A DNA stretch of 64,000 nucleotides from NCBI RefSeq assembly GCF_905220415.1, contig NC_059537.1:6393622-6457621 (forward strand). The letters are read 5' to 3'. The notes beneath the pieces were generated by a model that was given only the letters and a program-made list of their open reading frames with translations, did no database searches and was not told the origin of the DNA. Of this stretch, positions 53,241-64,000 are shown in pieces (position 1 is the stretch's first letter; each line of letters begins with the position of its first letter). Position numbers and translations under genes: made by a program. The stretch comes from Colias croceus. Its lineage: Eukaryota > Arthropoda > Insecta > Lepidoptera > Pieridae.

Positions 53241-55029
53241 CTATACATTTTAATATGTATTATATGTGTGTACTAATAATAATTTGCCATCAGTAAATTT
53301 TGTTTTTTCTGTTATAATAATATTTTAATAATTAATTTTGCAATATTATTAATAATTAATTATTGACTCTTTTCCCCACCACCCAGGAGGTAAGAGTCTG
53401 GAAGCACGTTTTTTTTACGTCAAAAAGCAAGGCTGAAATGTTCTGCAGTATGCTTCCATTGTTCTGGAGTCTGGGAAAAGAGCCAATAGCCAATTTATGT
53501 TTAGTTTTGAAAGCGTTTCTGTGAATATTTTAATTTATCAATTAACTAAATAATAAATTAACCTGATTTTATTTGATGCTATAAAACGGATGTCACCAGG
53601 ACATTGCCTCCTCTTATTATTCCTTGAGGATAGATACGTCAACATATATTTTATTTATTATTTCCCTTGCTGTCTTAAGTCGAACTTGGTCGAATATTGC
53701 TCAGAAAGTGTTATCATAAATAACAGTCCATAAATAGGGTACTTAAATATTTGTTATAGATAATGTCTAAACCGTAAAAGTCAATATTAATTCCGGTAGA
53801 CTGTTTATTTTTATAATCGAGTAGGTAGGTATGTACAAAACTGGATCATCCATTTAGTAAGTAGGTAAGTACCAACTGTAGGTAGATATGTATGTGCCGC
53901 TACTTTTTTATACTTAACGTTAATATTAGTAAAAAGATTTCACTGGATCTTTCTTTCATGTTTTCTATTAAAGTAACTTTGCCTTGAGAAGATGAAGCGA
54001 AGATTACATTATAAATTTAATTGATACGAGAGTGGCGATATTCCTTGCGATAATAAGATTCCATGCTGTGAAGTCTAATGAGAAAATTTGCTAGATATAT
54101 TTTGAAATATCCGTGTACTGCAGTAAGCTTGTACGTGTAAATAAAGGTAGGTACCTACCTATAAAATGTAAAAATAAGGATTATAGGTACCTACCTATCA
54201 CCTTTTACTTTTTCTTCTCAATTGCTAATATCTACAAAGTGTGACAAAATAGGTAGGTAGGTATGTATTTAACTATCCGTTTTTCAAAATTTTACAATTT
54301 CTAAAGACATTCTATGAATTAGTATGATAGATCAGTCGGAACTCGGAACTCGGAAGTTACAGGTGGAGCAATATTGTGCTATCTGTCTAACGATCTAATA
54401 AATATTAACGAATTTTACTTTGACCGTTGCGAGTGCAGTCAGGCGTAACTGGAGTTACTGGACGCATTCGAACCCCTAGTTTATCTTTTATTCTTTACCA
54501 CATAATCTAATGCAAAATATTCCGATAGTATTATCTAATAGATAATTAGGTAATAAATGTTTTTTATTATTGAATAAAATAAGAATTACTTTACCTTATA
54601 TCTTATACCTATCAATGCTAATGTTCTCACTACGTCTTATAAATTACACATTGTTTCCTCTTCCTGCATGAGATCTATTTCACAGCCTTTAAAGTGCAAC
54701 GGTAATTAATAATTAAGTCGGTACAGAAGTTCTTGTATGTACAGTCACGGCAAAAAATAATAACAAACTATCTGACAAGGAACAGGTTCAGCAGCGGATG
54801 GGGGCGCTATAGTTATAACATGCGAAGCTTTTATTGTGTTATAACATGGATCAAAGAAATAATAGCTTTACAACTTGTACGTGTTGTAATGACGCTATCT
54901 ACTATAAAAATAACGCATAAATTTTTACTTCTTCTATGTAGACTACGCCATAAATAAAATAACGAGCGAGTTCATTGTAGTTTATTAGAAAAACACTTGG
55001 ATATGCAAACAGAAATAAACTTCACTTAC
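53241..55029. other. Noncoding DNA
   Basis: It includes an imperfect hairpin at about 53364-53485 (GACTCTTTTCCCC against GGGAAAAGAGCC) and palindromic AGGTAGGTACCTACCT near 54150. No gene. Confidence 0.45.
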
Positions 55030-55190
55030 CTCCGCTAACAGCAATTAGTGCACCGGTATATCCTCCGCACACAAACAGTATTGTTGCTGGGATACAAAAG
55101 TCCACAGAATATCAATATTCGTACACTTTCTGTTAGTTTTTAATTCAACAATTTCGTTTTTAAATTCGTATAACTAGGCACTTCACTGAT
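55030..55190 (-). promoter_or_regulatory. Candidate distal first (5' UTR) exon and promoter, minus strand
   Basis: A strong donor, GCGGAG|GTAAGTG, ends at 55030. The 160 bases before it contain no ATG, as expected for a leader. An initiator-like ATCAGTG lies near 55190, and the DNA just upstream (55200-55380) is markedly GC-rich against its surroundings. A downstream acceptor-like CCCAG (above 55086) would leave a 57-base exon that is open in one frame, so a short coding exon is a second reading. The link to the PDZ gene is inference from strand and position. Confidence 0.35.
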
Positions 55191-55693
55191 GACAAAACGT
55201 GTGCCGAAGGGAACAACTTTAATCACGTGCGCCGTGTGAATGAGACGTAAGTATGGTTCGATCGTTCGTTTCCGACTGATCCGGGTCCCGGGATCCCAGT
55301 CGGTCGCCACTCGCTGCATACGGCTGGCTGGCGTTTGTTTCGCCGTCATTCGTTCACGACAATGAAGCTTTGAGTTCATAGGGTGGATTAATGCTTCCGA
55401 ACTTTTAGTTGCCAGCCCTGATGCTCGTTACCACTTTAGAATGTGTCTAATCTTCTTCGGAGAAGAACTTGGATAAAATAATGATATGTACGCTACGCGA
55501 ATCAAAGAAGTCATTTTTGTTATTATACCTAGGTACCTACCCTATTACTGGATTGATCAAGAGTCAATTATCCCATTGAGCCCCAAGCGGCCCGATCGGT
55601 CCACGACACGAATAAAATATCATTTCGATAAAAAAAGATACAAAGCCAAAAGACAACTAAAACTTTTTTTTTGTCTGTTTTAAATATAGAATA

Positions 55694-55934
55694 CTAGCTT
55701 TCCACCCGCGGCTTCGCCCGCGCAGTCAAAGAAAAACCCGCGTAATTCCCGTTCCCGGGGGATTTCCGGGATAAAACCTATCCTACGTACCGGGGAAAAA
55801 GTAGCCTATGTCCTTTCTCGGGTATCAAAATATCTCTATACAAAATTTCATGCAAAGTGGTTCAGTAGTTATGGCGTGATTGAGTAACAGACAGACAGAC
55901 AGAGTTACTTTCGCATTTATAATATTAGTATGGA
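55694..55934 (-). mobile_element. Non-autonomous Helitron (Lep1-type), 241 bp, inverted
   Basis: On the plus strand, A|CTAGCTTTCCACCCGCGGCT runs to ATATTAGTATGGA|T, the reverse of the copies at 5273 and 10346. The GTCT run appears as ACAGACAGACAGACAGAG. Confidence 0.75.
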
Positions 55935-56595
55935 TATACCTACAAGGACTACAATTATTAAACTTACAAAATTTTGGAACACGTTCTGAGCAATCGTTCT
56001 GAAATCTAGCTGTATTTAGCTTAAAAAGTTTTTGCTATACATAAGCAGCTCATTCGCTCATTTCACAAAATGCCCAATTATTTTTAAGAATCCACGCTAC
56101 GTTTAAATAAATGCCTACCTACAGCGCTATATAAAGCGTACTCTGAACTGCATACTATTTAAGCGACAATGCGTGTGGTGAGTGCACTTTTCTTACTTGC
56201 ACATGTGCATCGACGCAAATCTTTATTGTGACGTCATTGTTCTTGGCATATGCATTGCACATTGATGCGTATACACTATAGAAAACACGTCAATGCTAAT
56301 AGCTATAATATTGAGCTATTTTAAAGGGGAACAATGACCTTTCAAACAAACTTGGACGCAATAATGGACTGAGTCTGTGAATATCTTAGCAGAATTTTGG
56401 TAGAATATAAAATCATCTCATCGAGTCTCTTTTTTTTAATATTATAAACTTTGTCCTTAAATAAAATACCTACCTAGCTCACAGAATTTCTAAATAAATT
56501 TATTTACAAAGTTGTAGGTACCGTGTACGTTCTTTATAGGTAGTTTTATATTATCTGTGATAATTGGATCTAAAAAGAAAAAAGACTATTTTGTT

Positions 56596-59500
56596 CCAAA
56601 TTTAAACTCGCGACGCGTTTTTAAATCAGACGAAAAAGAGGGTCAATTGTTGATTATTATTTTGGTGAATTTATACCTAATTATTGATAAAGAATTTATA
56701 AATACTGTCATAATTGCCTTATTTAAGGATATTATGACAGTATTTTTTTTCCAAAAAACTGTTTTCTATAGATTGTTTGAAAAAGTGTTTGTTGTGGTAT
56801 TTATGATAATTTTGTTTTATGGTTTTACCACTATCAATTTTTATCTTACATAGATTTTTGTTCTCCAGATGCAAGAATACGTGAGCAGTACAAATAAAAT
56901 TGTAAGGTATGTTTATTTTATTAATCTTTTGGTGTGGATTTAAACGGTTTGTTGACAAAACCTAATCGTATAATGTATAACCATATCGGTTAGTATTATC
57001 AGTAGTTTTATCTTAACCTGTCACTGGTATATTTGGGTCAAACCATTGTGTAAATTGCTATGTGATTTTTTTTGAGTTATGTTAGTAGGTAGCTGATAAT
57101 ACATTAAACGTATAGAAGTTAGAATTGGAGTAGTGGATATAGTGATGTTCCGTGTCCCATAGGGGGGGGAAATGCATCATGCTCATGTACCTAACATGTT
57201 TAATTGATCGACTTTATTAGGGAAATCTTTATGTTTCCTGCTAGACAGAGACCTTTTTGCCTCGTCGCCACTGAAAATCGAACCCAGTACTGACTACTGA
57301 CTTACTGAGTGGTGCTGGGTTCTACGCTCACGCGTTAACCGTTGTACGATGTGTAATTAAACGGAATAGAACATAGTGATAAATGTTATACTGTGACAAA
57401 TGAAAAAAAATGACTGAAATTCTATGAAATTCAATATGGCGGCAGTTCTGGCGCGCTCTAAAAGCAATGAAAAGGAAATCTCTAATGGATGTGCCATTCA
57501 CGCTGCCCAAATGACTGATGGTGTTAGTTTTGCATGAATGCTAACACATCAAATCTGAGTTACCTAGTTATTTTTAATGTAACGTTGTTTTTATAGATAG
57601 CACGTTTCGCATTCAAAATAAGTGAAGAAATGTACCTAAAGCTCAAAAATAAATCATTGATTGAAATTCCATAAAATTGAAGATGGCACCAACTTTTAAG
57701 TGTTTATCGATTGTTGAACCATTATTATTAAATAAGTTTCATATTTTGAATAATAACAAATGCTTATATATATAATTTATTACTATAGAAAGACAATATA
57801 GGTTATCCTTTAAACTTTAAAGCCTCACCTATTTAGGTCCTACCATATTGACTTAATGAAGTAGGTTCATTATAAAACATAACATGTTGAAGCACATTAT
57901 TAAACTTCACTTAGGTACCTACTAGTTACTAGCATTACCCGTCTTGCCTGTGTCAAGCAAAAAACTTCGTAACAATGTAGCCTACCTATATACATATGTA
58001 CGGCTATATCCACATTTTGTAATAGAGCATAATCTGAACTTTTAGCTAACTCGCGTTATAATTACTGCGCATTTACTATTTCAAACTTTATAATACTTAT
58101 CTCAGCTGTCATGTTGTTAAAACAAAATACTCCAAAGTAGCTCGGAAGAAGTTCTCAAGGAGTTAAATGTGCACTCGTTAACCTCCACTCGTCTTAGAGG
58201 ACAATAGGCTTCCATGAATGGATGGGGAACAAAAACGCGGATGCTTTGAGATTTGCCAGCTATAAATAATTACTTGGGCATGTTGTAGCGGGGTTCATTA
58301 GATGTGAATCTGATTATGTTTTATAAATTGGATATCTTTTTCTTATTGACTTGCTGATGGGGATTGATGAGAATGCAATAATACTTTTCTATATGGGAGA
58401 AGTTCTGAAAAATCTAGTTAGAAAAATTAAACTTAAGTAAGGTTTCTTCTAAGTAGGTCTAGGTTTTCAGCGGCCGCAGCGCGGGGCAATGACACAAGCA
58501 TATATACCTATGCATAGTAATTGCTTTGAACACTCTAAAAACAGAGACTCTATAACACATTCATTATTAAATGTCAATAATATCCCACCAAAAACATTTT
58601 CATGTAAAATGTTGCCAAGACGAGCCCATATGACTCGCACTGTCAAAAAGTTATCAGATCTCATGTAGAGCGAAGCTTCTAATACTACACGCCCTAACTC
58701 TACAAGGCCTAACTTCACAAACTCTACACATTAGTCAAAATATGTGGCTTGGCCATTTCGCTACAATCACATCGGCGCGGCGTAAGGTGAAAAATTAATT
58801 CACTGTGCATTACTTTTGTGTTATACAATAGTTCTTGTAGTAACGAACGGCCAAGCCACATATTTTGACTAAGGTGTAGAGTTTGTGAAGTTAGGCCTTG
58901 TAGAGTTAGGGCGTGTAGTATTAGAAGCTTCGCTCTACATGAGATCTGATAACTTTTTGACAGTGCGAGTCATATGGGCTCGTCTTGGCAACATTTTACA
59001 TGAAAATGTTTTTGGTGGGATTTAATTTCTTTTTGTAAGTTGTTTGTAACAAAATTTTATAAGTATGTCGATTAAAGTTTTAATTTTTTTTTTAACAAGG
59101 AGTACCTATACATATATATATATCTAGGGGAACCAAGTTTTAGATTATTAGATTAGACCTCTAGCGTCATCAAAATTTAATTTAAAATTACAGGTCTCAT
59201 ACAAACTCCCATCCCCTAGTTTAAGGGGTTGGGGGATGAAAGTTACAAGTTTTATAATTTTTTTGTTGTTTGTGTGCTAATACTAGCTTACATACAAAAT
59301 TTCAGCTTTCTAGGACATTAGGAAATACCTTAAGAATTTTGATGATCATCAGTGAGTCAGTGACGAAATTAGCGTTTTTTAGATATAAATAAAATCTGAA
59401 GTATAAAAGCTAATGTAATTAAAACTTAATATGTTCAATAAGTCCGCTATTGACAATATATCCCGAAAATTTTGTTGATCTAGCATAATCCAAACCCAAG

Positions 59501-59604
59501 TTATGAGGGTTCAAAAAAACGTCGAAGCGCTTCGAGAAAAGGTAGGTAGTGCCCGTGCTTGTTCGCTTGGCTCGTCTTGGCGGGGGCACTACCGTGCCCC
59601 CAGA
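56596..59604 (+). mobile_element. Helentron/Helitron-like element, tandem copy 1 (3009 bp)
   Basis: It starts CCAAATTTAAACTCGCGACG and ends with the 8-bp-stem hairpin GGGGGCACTACCGTGCCCCC plus AGA. A TCGAAGCGCTTCGA palindrome lies 60-70 bases before the end. A single T stands before it, between the copies and after copy 2, as expected for T/T insertion of Helentrons. A near-perfect palindrome (58583-59020), a 14-15 bp stem around AATACTGTCATAAT (56701-56744) and a tRNA-like segment (57250-57360, minus) lie inside. There is no Rep/helicase gene, and the 98-codon hydrophobic frame at 56557-56850 is probably noncoding. The class is inferred from the ends. Confidence 0.55.
58583..59020. repeat. 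Near-perfect palindrome, 172-bp arms, 94-bp loop (copy 1)
   Basis: The arms 58583-58754 and 58849-59020 pair with about one mismatch. The outer end is TCCCACCAAAAACATTTTCA and the inner end TATGTGGCTTGGCC. The loop contains CATCGGCGCGGCGTAAGG. Frames read through the arms (e.g. 58467-58718) are by-products. Confidence 0.9.
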
Positions 59605-59605
59605 T

Positions 59606-62600
59606 CCAAATTTAAACTCGCGACGCGTTTTTAAATCAGACGAAAAAGAGGGTCAATTGTTGATTATTATTTTGGTGAATTTATACCTAATTATTGATAA
59701 AGAATTTATAAATACTGTCATAATTGCCTTATTTAAGGATATTATGACAGTATTTTTTTTCCAAAAAACTGTTTTCTATAGATTGTTTGAAAAAGTGTTT
59801 GTTGTGGTATTTATGATAATTTTGTTTTATGGTTTTACCACTATCAATTTTTATCTTACATAGATTTTTGTTCTCCAGATGCAAGAATACGTGAGCAGTA
59901 CAAATAAAATTGTAAGGTATGTTTATTTTATTAATCTTTTGGTGTGGATTTAAACGGTTTGTTGACAAAACCTAATCGTATAATGTATAACCATATCGGT
60001 TAGTATTATCAGTAGTTTTATCTTAACCTGTCACTGGTATATTTGGGTCAAACCATTGTGTAAATTGCTATGTGATTTTTTTTGAGTTATGTTAGTAGGT
60101 AGCTGATAATACATTAAACGTATAGAAGTTAGAATTGGAGTAGTGGATATAGTGATGTTCCGTGTCCCATAGGGGGGGGAAATGCATCATGCTCATGTAC
60201 CTAACATGTTTAATTGATCGACTTTATTAGGGAAATCTTTATGTTTCCTGCTAGACAGAGACCTTTTTGCCTCGTCGCCACTGAAAATCGAACCCAGTAC
60301 TGACTACTGACTTACTGAGTGGTGCTGGGTTCTACGCTCACGCGTTAACCGTTGTACGATGTGTAATTAAACGGAATAGAACATAGTGATAAATGTTATA
60401 CTGTGACAAATGAAAAAAAATGACTGAAATTCTATGAAATTCAATATGGCGGCAGTTCTGGCGCGCTCTAAAAGCAATGAAAAGGAAATCTCTAATGGAT
60501 GTGCCATTCACGCTGCCCAAATGACTGATGGTGTTAGTTTTGCATGAATGCTAACACATCAAATCTGAGTTACCTAGTTATTTTTAATGTAACGTTGTTT
60601 TTATAGATAGCACGTTTCGCATTCAAAATAAGTGAAGAAATGTACCTAAAGCTCAAAAATAAATCATTGATTGAAATTCCATAAAATTGAAGATGGCACC
60701 AACTTTTAAGTGTTTATCGATTGTTGAACCATTATTATTAAATAAGTTTCATATTTTGAATAATAACAAATGCTTATATATATAATTTATTACTATAGAA
60801 AGACAATATAGGTTATCCTTTAAACTTTAAAGCCTCACCTATTTAGGTCCTACCATATTGACTTAATGAAGTAGGTTCATTATAAAACATAACATGTTGA
60901 AGCACATTATTAAACTTCACTTAGGTACCTACTAGTTACTAGCATTACCCGTCTTGCCTGTGTCAAGCAAAAAACTTCGTAACAATGTAGCCTACCTATA
61001 TACATATGTACGGCTATATCCACATTTTGTAATAGAGCATAATCTGAACTTTTAGCTAACTCGCGTTATAATTACTGCGCATTTACTATTTCAAACTTTA
61101 TAATACTTATCTCAGCTGTCATGTTGTTAAAACAAAATACTCCAAAGTAGCTCGGAAGAAGTTCTCAAGGAGTTAAATGTGCACTCGTTAACCTCCACTC
61201 GTCTTAGAGGACAATAGGCTTCCATGAATGGATGGGGAACAAAAACGCGGATGCTTTGAGATTTGCCAGCTATAAATAATTACTTGGGCATGTTGTAGCG
61301 GGGTTCATTAGATGTGAATCTGATTATGTTTTATAAATTGGATATCTTTTTCTTATTGACTTGCTGATGGGGATTGATGAGAATGCAATAATACTTTTCT
61401 ATATGGGAGAAGTTCTGAAAAATCTAGTTAGAAAAATTAAACTTAAGTAAGGTTTCTTCTAAGTAGGTCTAGGTTTTCAGCGGCCGCAGCGCGGGGCAAT
61501 GACACAAGCATATATACCTATGCATAGTAATTGCTTTGAACACTCTAAAAACAGAGACTCTATAACACATTCATTATTAAATGTCAATAATATCCCACCA
61601 AAAACATTTTCATGTAAAATGTTGCCAAGACGAGCCCATATGACTCGCACTGTCAAAAAGTTATCAGATCTCATGTAGAGCGAAGCTTCTAATACTACAC
61701 GCCCTAACTCTACAAGGCCTAACTTCACAAACTCTACACATTAGTCAAAATATGTGGCTTGGCCATTTCGCTACAATCACATCGGCGCGGCGTAAGGTGA
61801 AAAATTAATTCACTGTGCATTACTTTTGTGTTATACAATAGTTCTTGTAGTAACGAACGGCCAAGCCACATATTTTGACTAAGGTGTAGAGTTTGTGAAG
61901 TTAGGCCTTGTAGAGTTAGGGCGTGTAGTATTAGAAGCTTCGCTCTACATGAGATCTGATAACTTTTTGACAGTGCGAGTCATATGGGCTCGTCTTGGCA
62001 ACATTTTACATGAAAATGTTTTTGGTGGGATTTAATTTCTTTTTGTAAGTTGTTTGTAACAAAATTTTATAAGTATGTCGATTAAAGTTTTAATTTTTTT
62101 TTTAACAAGGAGTACCTATACATATATATATATATCTAGGGGAACCAAGTTTTAGATTATTAGATTAGACCTCTAGCGTCATCAAAATTTAATTTAAAAT
62201 TACAGGTCTCATACAAACTCCCATCCCCTAGTTTAAGGGGTTGGGGGATGAAAGTTACAAGTTTTATAATTTTTTTGTTGTTTGTGTGCTAATACTAGCT
62301 TACATACAAAATTTCAGCTTTCTAGGACATTAGGAAATACCTTAAGAATTTTGATGATCATCAGTGAGTCAGTGACGAAATTAGCGTTTTTTAGATATAA
62401 ATAAAATCTGAAGTATAAAAGCTAATGTAATTAAAACTTAATATGTTCAATAAGTCCGCTATTGACAATATATCCCGAAAATTTTGTTGATCTAGCATAA
62501 TCCAAACCCAAGTTATGAGGGTTCAAAAAAACGTCGAAGCGCTTCGAGAAAAGGTAGGTAGTGCCCGTGCTTGTTCGCTTGGCTCGTCTTGGCGGGGGCA

Positions 62601-62616
62601 CTACCGTGCCCCCAGA
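59606..62616 (+). mobile_element. Helentron/Helitron-like element, tandem copy 2 (3011 bp)
   Basis: It follows copy 1 head to tail with one T between. By eye the only difference is two extra bases in the TA microsatellite (62121-62135 against 59111-59123). The ends are CCAAATTTAAAC... and GTGCCCCCAGA, followed by T and unrelated sequence (ACAAATCG). Confidence 0.6.
61593..62030. repeat. Near-perfect palindrome, 172-bp arms (copy 2)
   Basis: Identical to the palindrome in copy 1, shifted by 3010 bases; arms 61593-61764 and 61859-62030. Confidence 0.9.
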
Positions 62617-62617
62617 T

Positions 62618-63751
62618 ACAAATCGTTTTTCTTTCAGTCCAATTTCGTACAGAAACCGGATTTTTAAGCATGAGAGTTCGCTACATCACTAATTGTAGTG
62701 TGCTGTAATTACCTCATATCGAGAGTGGTACCACAATTGACCCAGATTTCATCCTACGAGAATCATCCCCGTACTACACCACTTTTATTAACAAAAGGAC
62801 TCTTTGTTACAATGGGAACAATGAATCTTAATGTAATTAATTCAAAAGGTACGTATAATAGTTATTGTATACAAATGATACATTTAAAAGGATGTCTGCA
62901 ACGACGTTTTAAATGGTATGTTTTTATTTATTTATGACACGCAATGAAACCATCACTTGATAGGATATTTTTGTATTTGTTATAAAAAAACTGTATATCT
63001 GCTTAATATAAAAATAATAATCCAATTAATTTAGCGGATGACATTATGTAGAATACCTACCTAATTAATTCGATTACGCGTAACCTAAAATAGATGATGT
63101 GATGTCACTATCGTTTTATAATTACGTGATCAAATTGCACCAATTCTTGATTGAGAAACTGTTTATTTATGAGAGTGGCCTTTATGAAACATCTATATGA
63201 TCTACTATCGGAATACATAAACAATACAACGTGAGTCAAGCCGACCCACATAGAAGCTAGCCGATAGCTATGAAGAGAAAGTGATGTATCGCCCATGTAA
63301 TCGTTATGTAATAAGCTTGTGTCGGTTTAAAGGGTGTTATTGACCCTGGGCGATTGTCTTAAGCAACTACTGTGAGAATTCTCAAATTTAAGGCTTTATT
63401 GACCCGCATTCCAAAAAACGTTTTGAGTTATTTACATTTTGTTTTAGTTTATAGATTCCATCGGCGTGTGATGTAAGAAGTGAAGACTCGATAATGAGAG
63501 GGAGTCTGCTCTCGCAGAATATGATGTAATACTTGTGAACTGGTAGAAAGCTTTTAACAAGTACAGTAGCGTTAAGTTGTGATCAGATTCCGTGTGTGGT
63601 AACCAACATAGATAATACTTCCTCCGTGGTATACCTCTTCTTCAAATCATGTTCTTGCGAAATATTACCATTGATAACTAGTTAAGTAGTTATAACTTAT
63701 ATGTCGACATTTGAGGAATTGAGATGTTATTGTAATAAACATAATATTTCC
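62618..63751. other. Noncoding DNA, nothing recognised
   Basis: Small open frames at 62698-62937 and 63108-63296 have no splice signals or recognisable protein. Confidence 0.45.
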
Positions 63752-63843
63752 ATTAGATACTATTGAACACAACAACCTTTGTTGTGTTCAATAGTATATT
63801 AGATACTATTGAACACAACAACCTTTGTTGTGTTCAATAGTAT
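63752..63843. repeat. Two tandem 46-bp units, each a perfect 19-bp hairpin
   Basis: Each unit is ATTAG followed by ATACTATTGAACACAACAA, loop CCT and the exact complement. Unit 1 is 63752-63797 and unit 2 is 63798-63843. The stem of unit 2 extends to 21 bp (63801-63845). Because each unit is palindromic, the pair can also fold into one long stem. Confidence 0.9.
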
Positions 63844-63845
63844 CT

Positions 63846-64000
63846 ATTATTATATGTATTACAATATGTTAGTAGTAACGTTTGGAAATAAGCTAAGTAT
63901 CCAATTACATTTTCAAGATCCAGAACAGGGAAATACAATGCGACTGCACATAAGGTTGCTATGTCAATGTGAGGGTCGCATTCATATCAAAGGCTTTAGT
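63846..64000. other. Noncoding DNA to the window edge
   Basis: Nothing recognised. Confidence 0.5.

Noticed and set aside
56557..56853. 98-codon hydrophobic frame, repeated at 59549-59863
   Set aside because: It is made of AT-rich sequence, including a hairpin, and has a different N-terminus in each copy because the element boundary cuts it. No signals or family support.
58467..58718. 83-codon minus frame, repeated at 61477-61728
   Set aside because: It lies in one arm of a palindrome; the complementary arm explains its length and composition.

Overview
This is AT-rich, gene-poor insect nuclear DNA, most probably from a moth or butterfly. Four things suggest that. There are several short Helitron-type repeats with a GTCT run and a GCGGGCGGAAAGCTAG-like end. 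There is a degraded tRNA-type SINE head (GCGCAGTGG). There are many GGTAGGTACCTACC-like strings. Two CCTAACCTAAC patches match the insect telomere-type TTAGG unit. No bacterial or organellar features, rRNA genes or intact tRNA genes were seen.

The one gene I can build with confidence is on the minus strand. It encodes a two-PDZ scaffold protein resembling Drosophila big bang (bbg) and vertebrate PDZD2. Five exons between 26642 and 22316 join in frame with good splice sites to give an 886-residue protein. It has a short basic N-terminus, about 490 residues of Ser/Lys/Asp-rich and probably disordered sequence, PDZ1 (about 526-613), a linker, PDZ2 (about 777-864) and a short acidic C-terminal tail. 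A further coding exon at 46780-46671 ends in the same phase as the first coding exon. It can splice over about 20 kb straight into the large second exon, which suggests a longer isoform with an alternative N-terminus. A GC-rich patch at about 55.0-55.4 kb, ending in a strong minus-strand donor, is a candidate distal promoter and non-coding first exon. Much of 26.7-55 kb would then be intron of this gene.

The rest is dominated by repeats. A foldback element at 34.2-38.8 kb is bounded by TTAA and carries about 10 direct and 4 inverted copies of a 100-bp repeat. Its left arm is interrupted by a 781-bp piggyBac-like element that keeps a transposase 5' end. At 44354-45135 lies a 782-bp foldback element with an 8-bp target duplication. 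Two practically identical 3.01-kb copies of a Helentron/Helitron-like element stand head to tail at 56596-62616, each holding a 172-bp-arm near-perfect palindrome. Two tandem perfect hairpins lie at 63752-63843.

The left part (1-22 kb) is mostly featureless noncoding DNA with three Helitron-like insertions, one widespread 580-bp interspersed repeat and one ambiguous open frame at 2.7-3.1 kb. All family names come from pattern recognition, without database searches.
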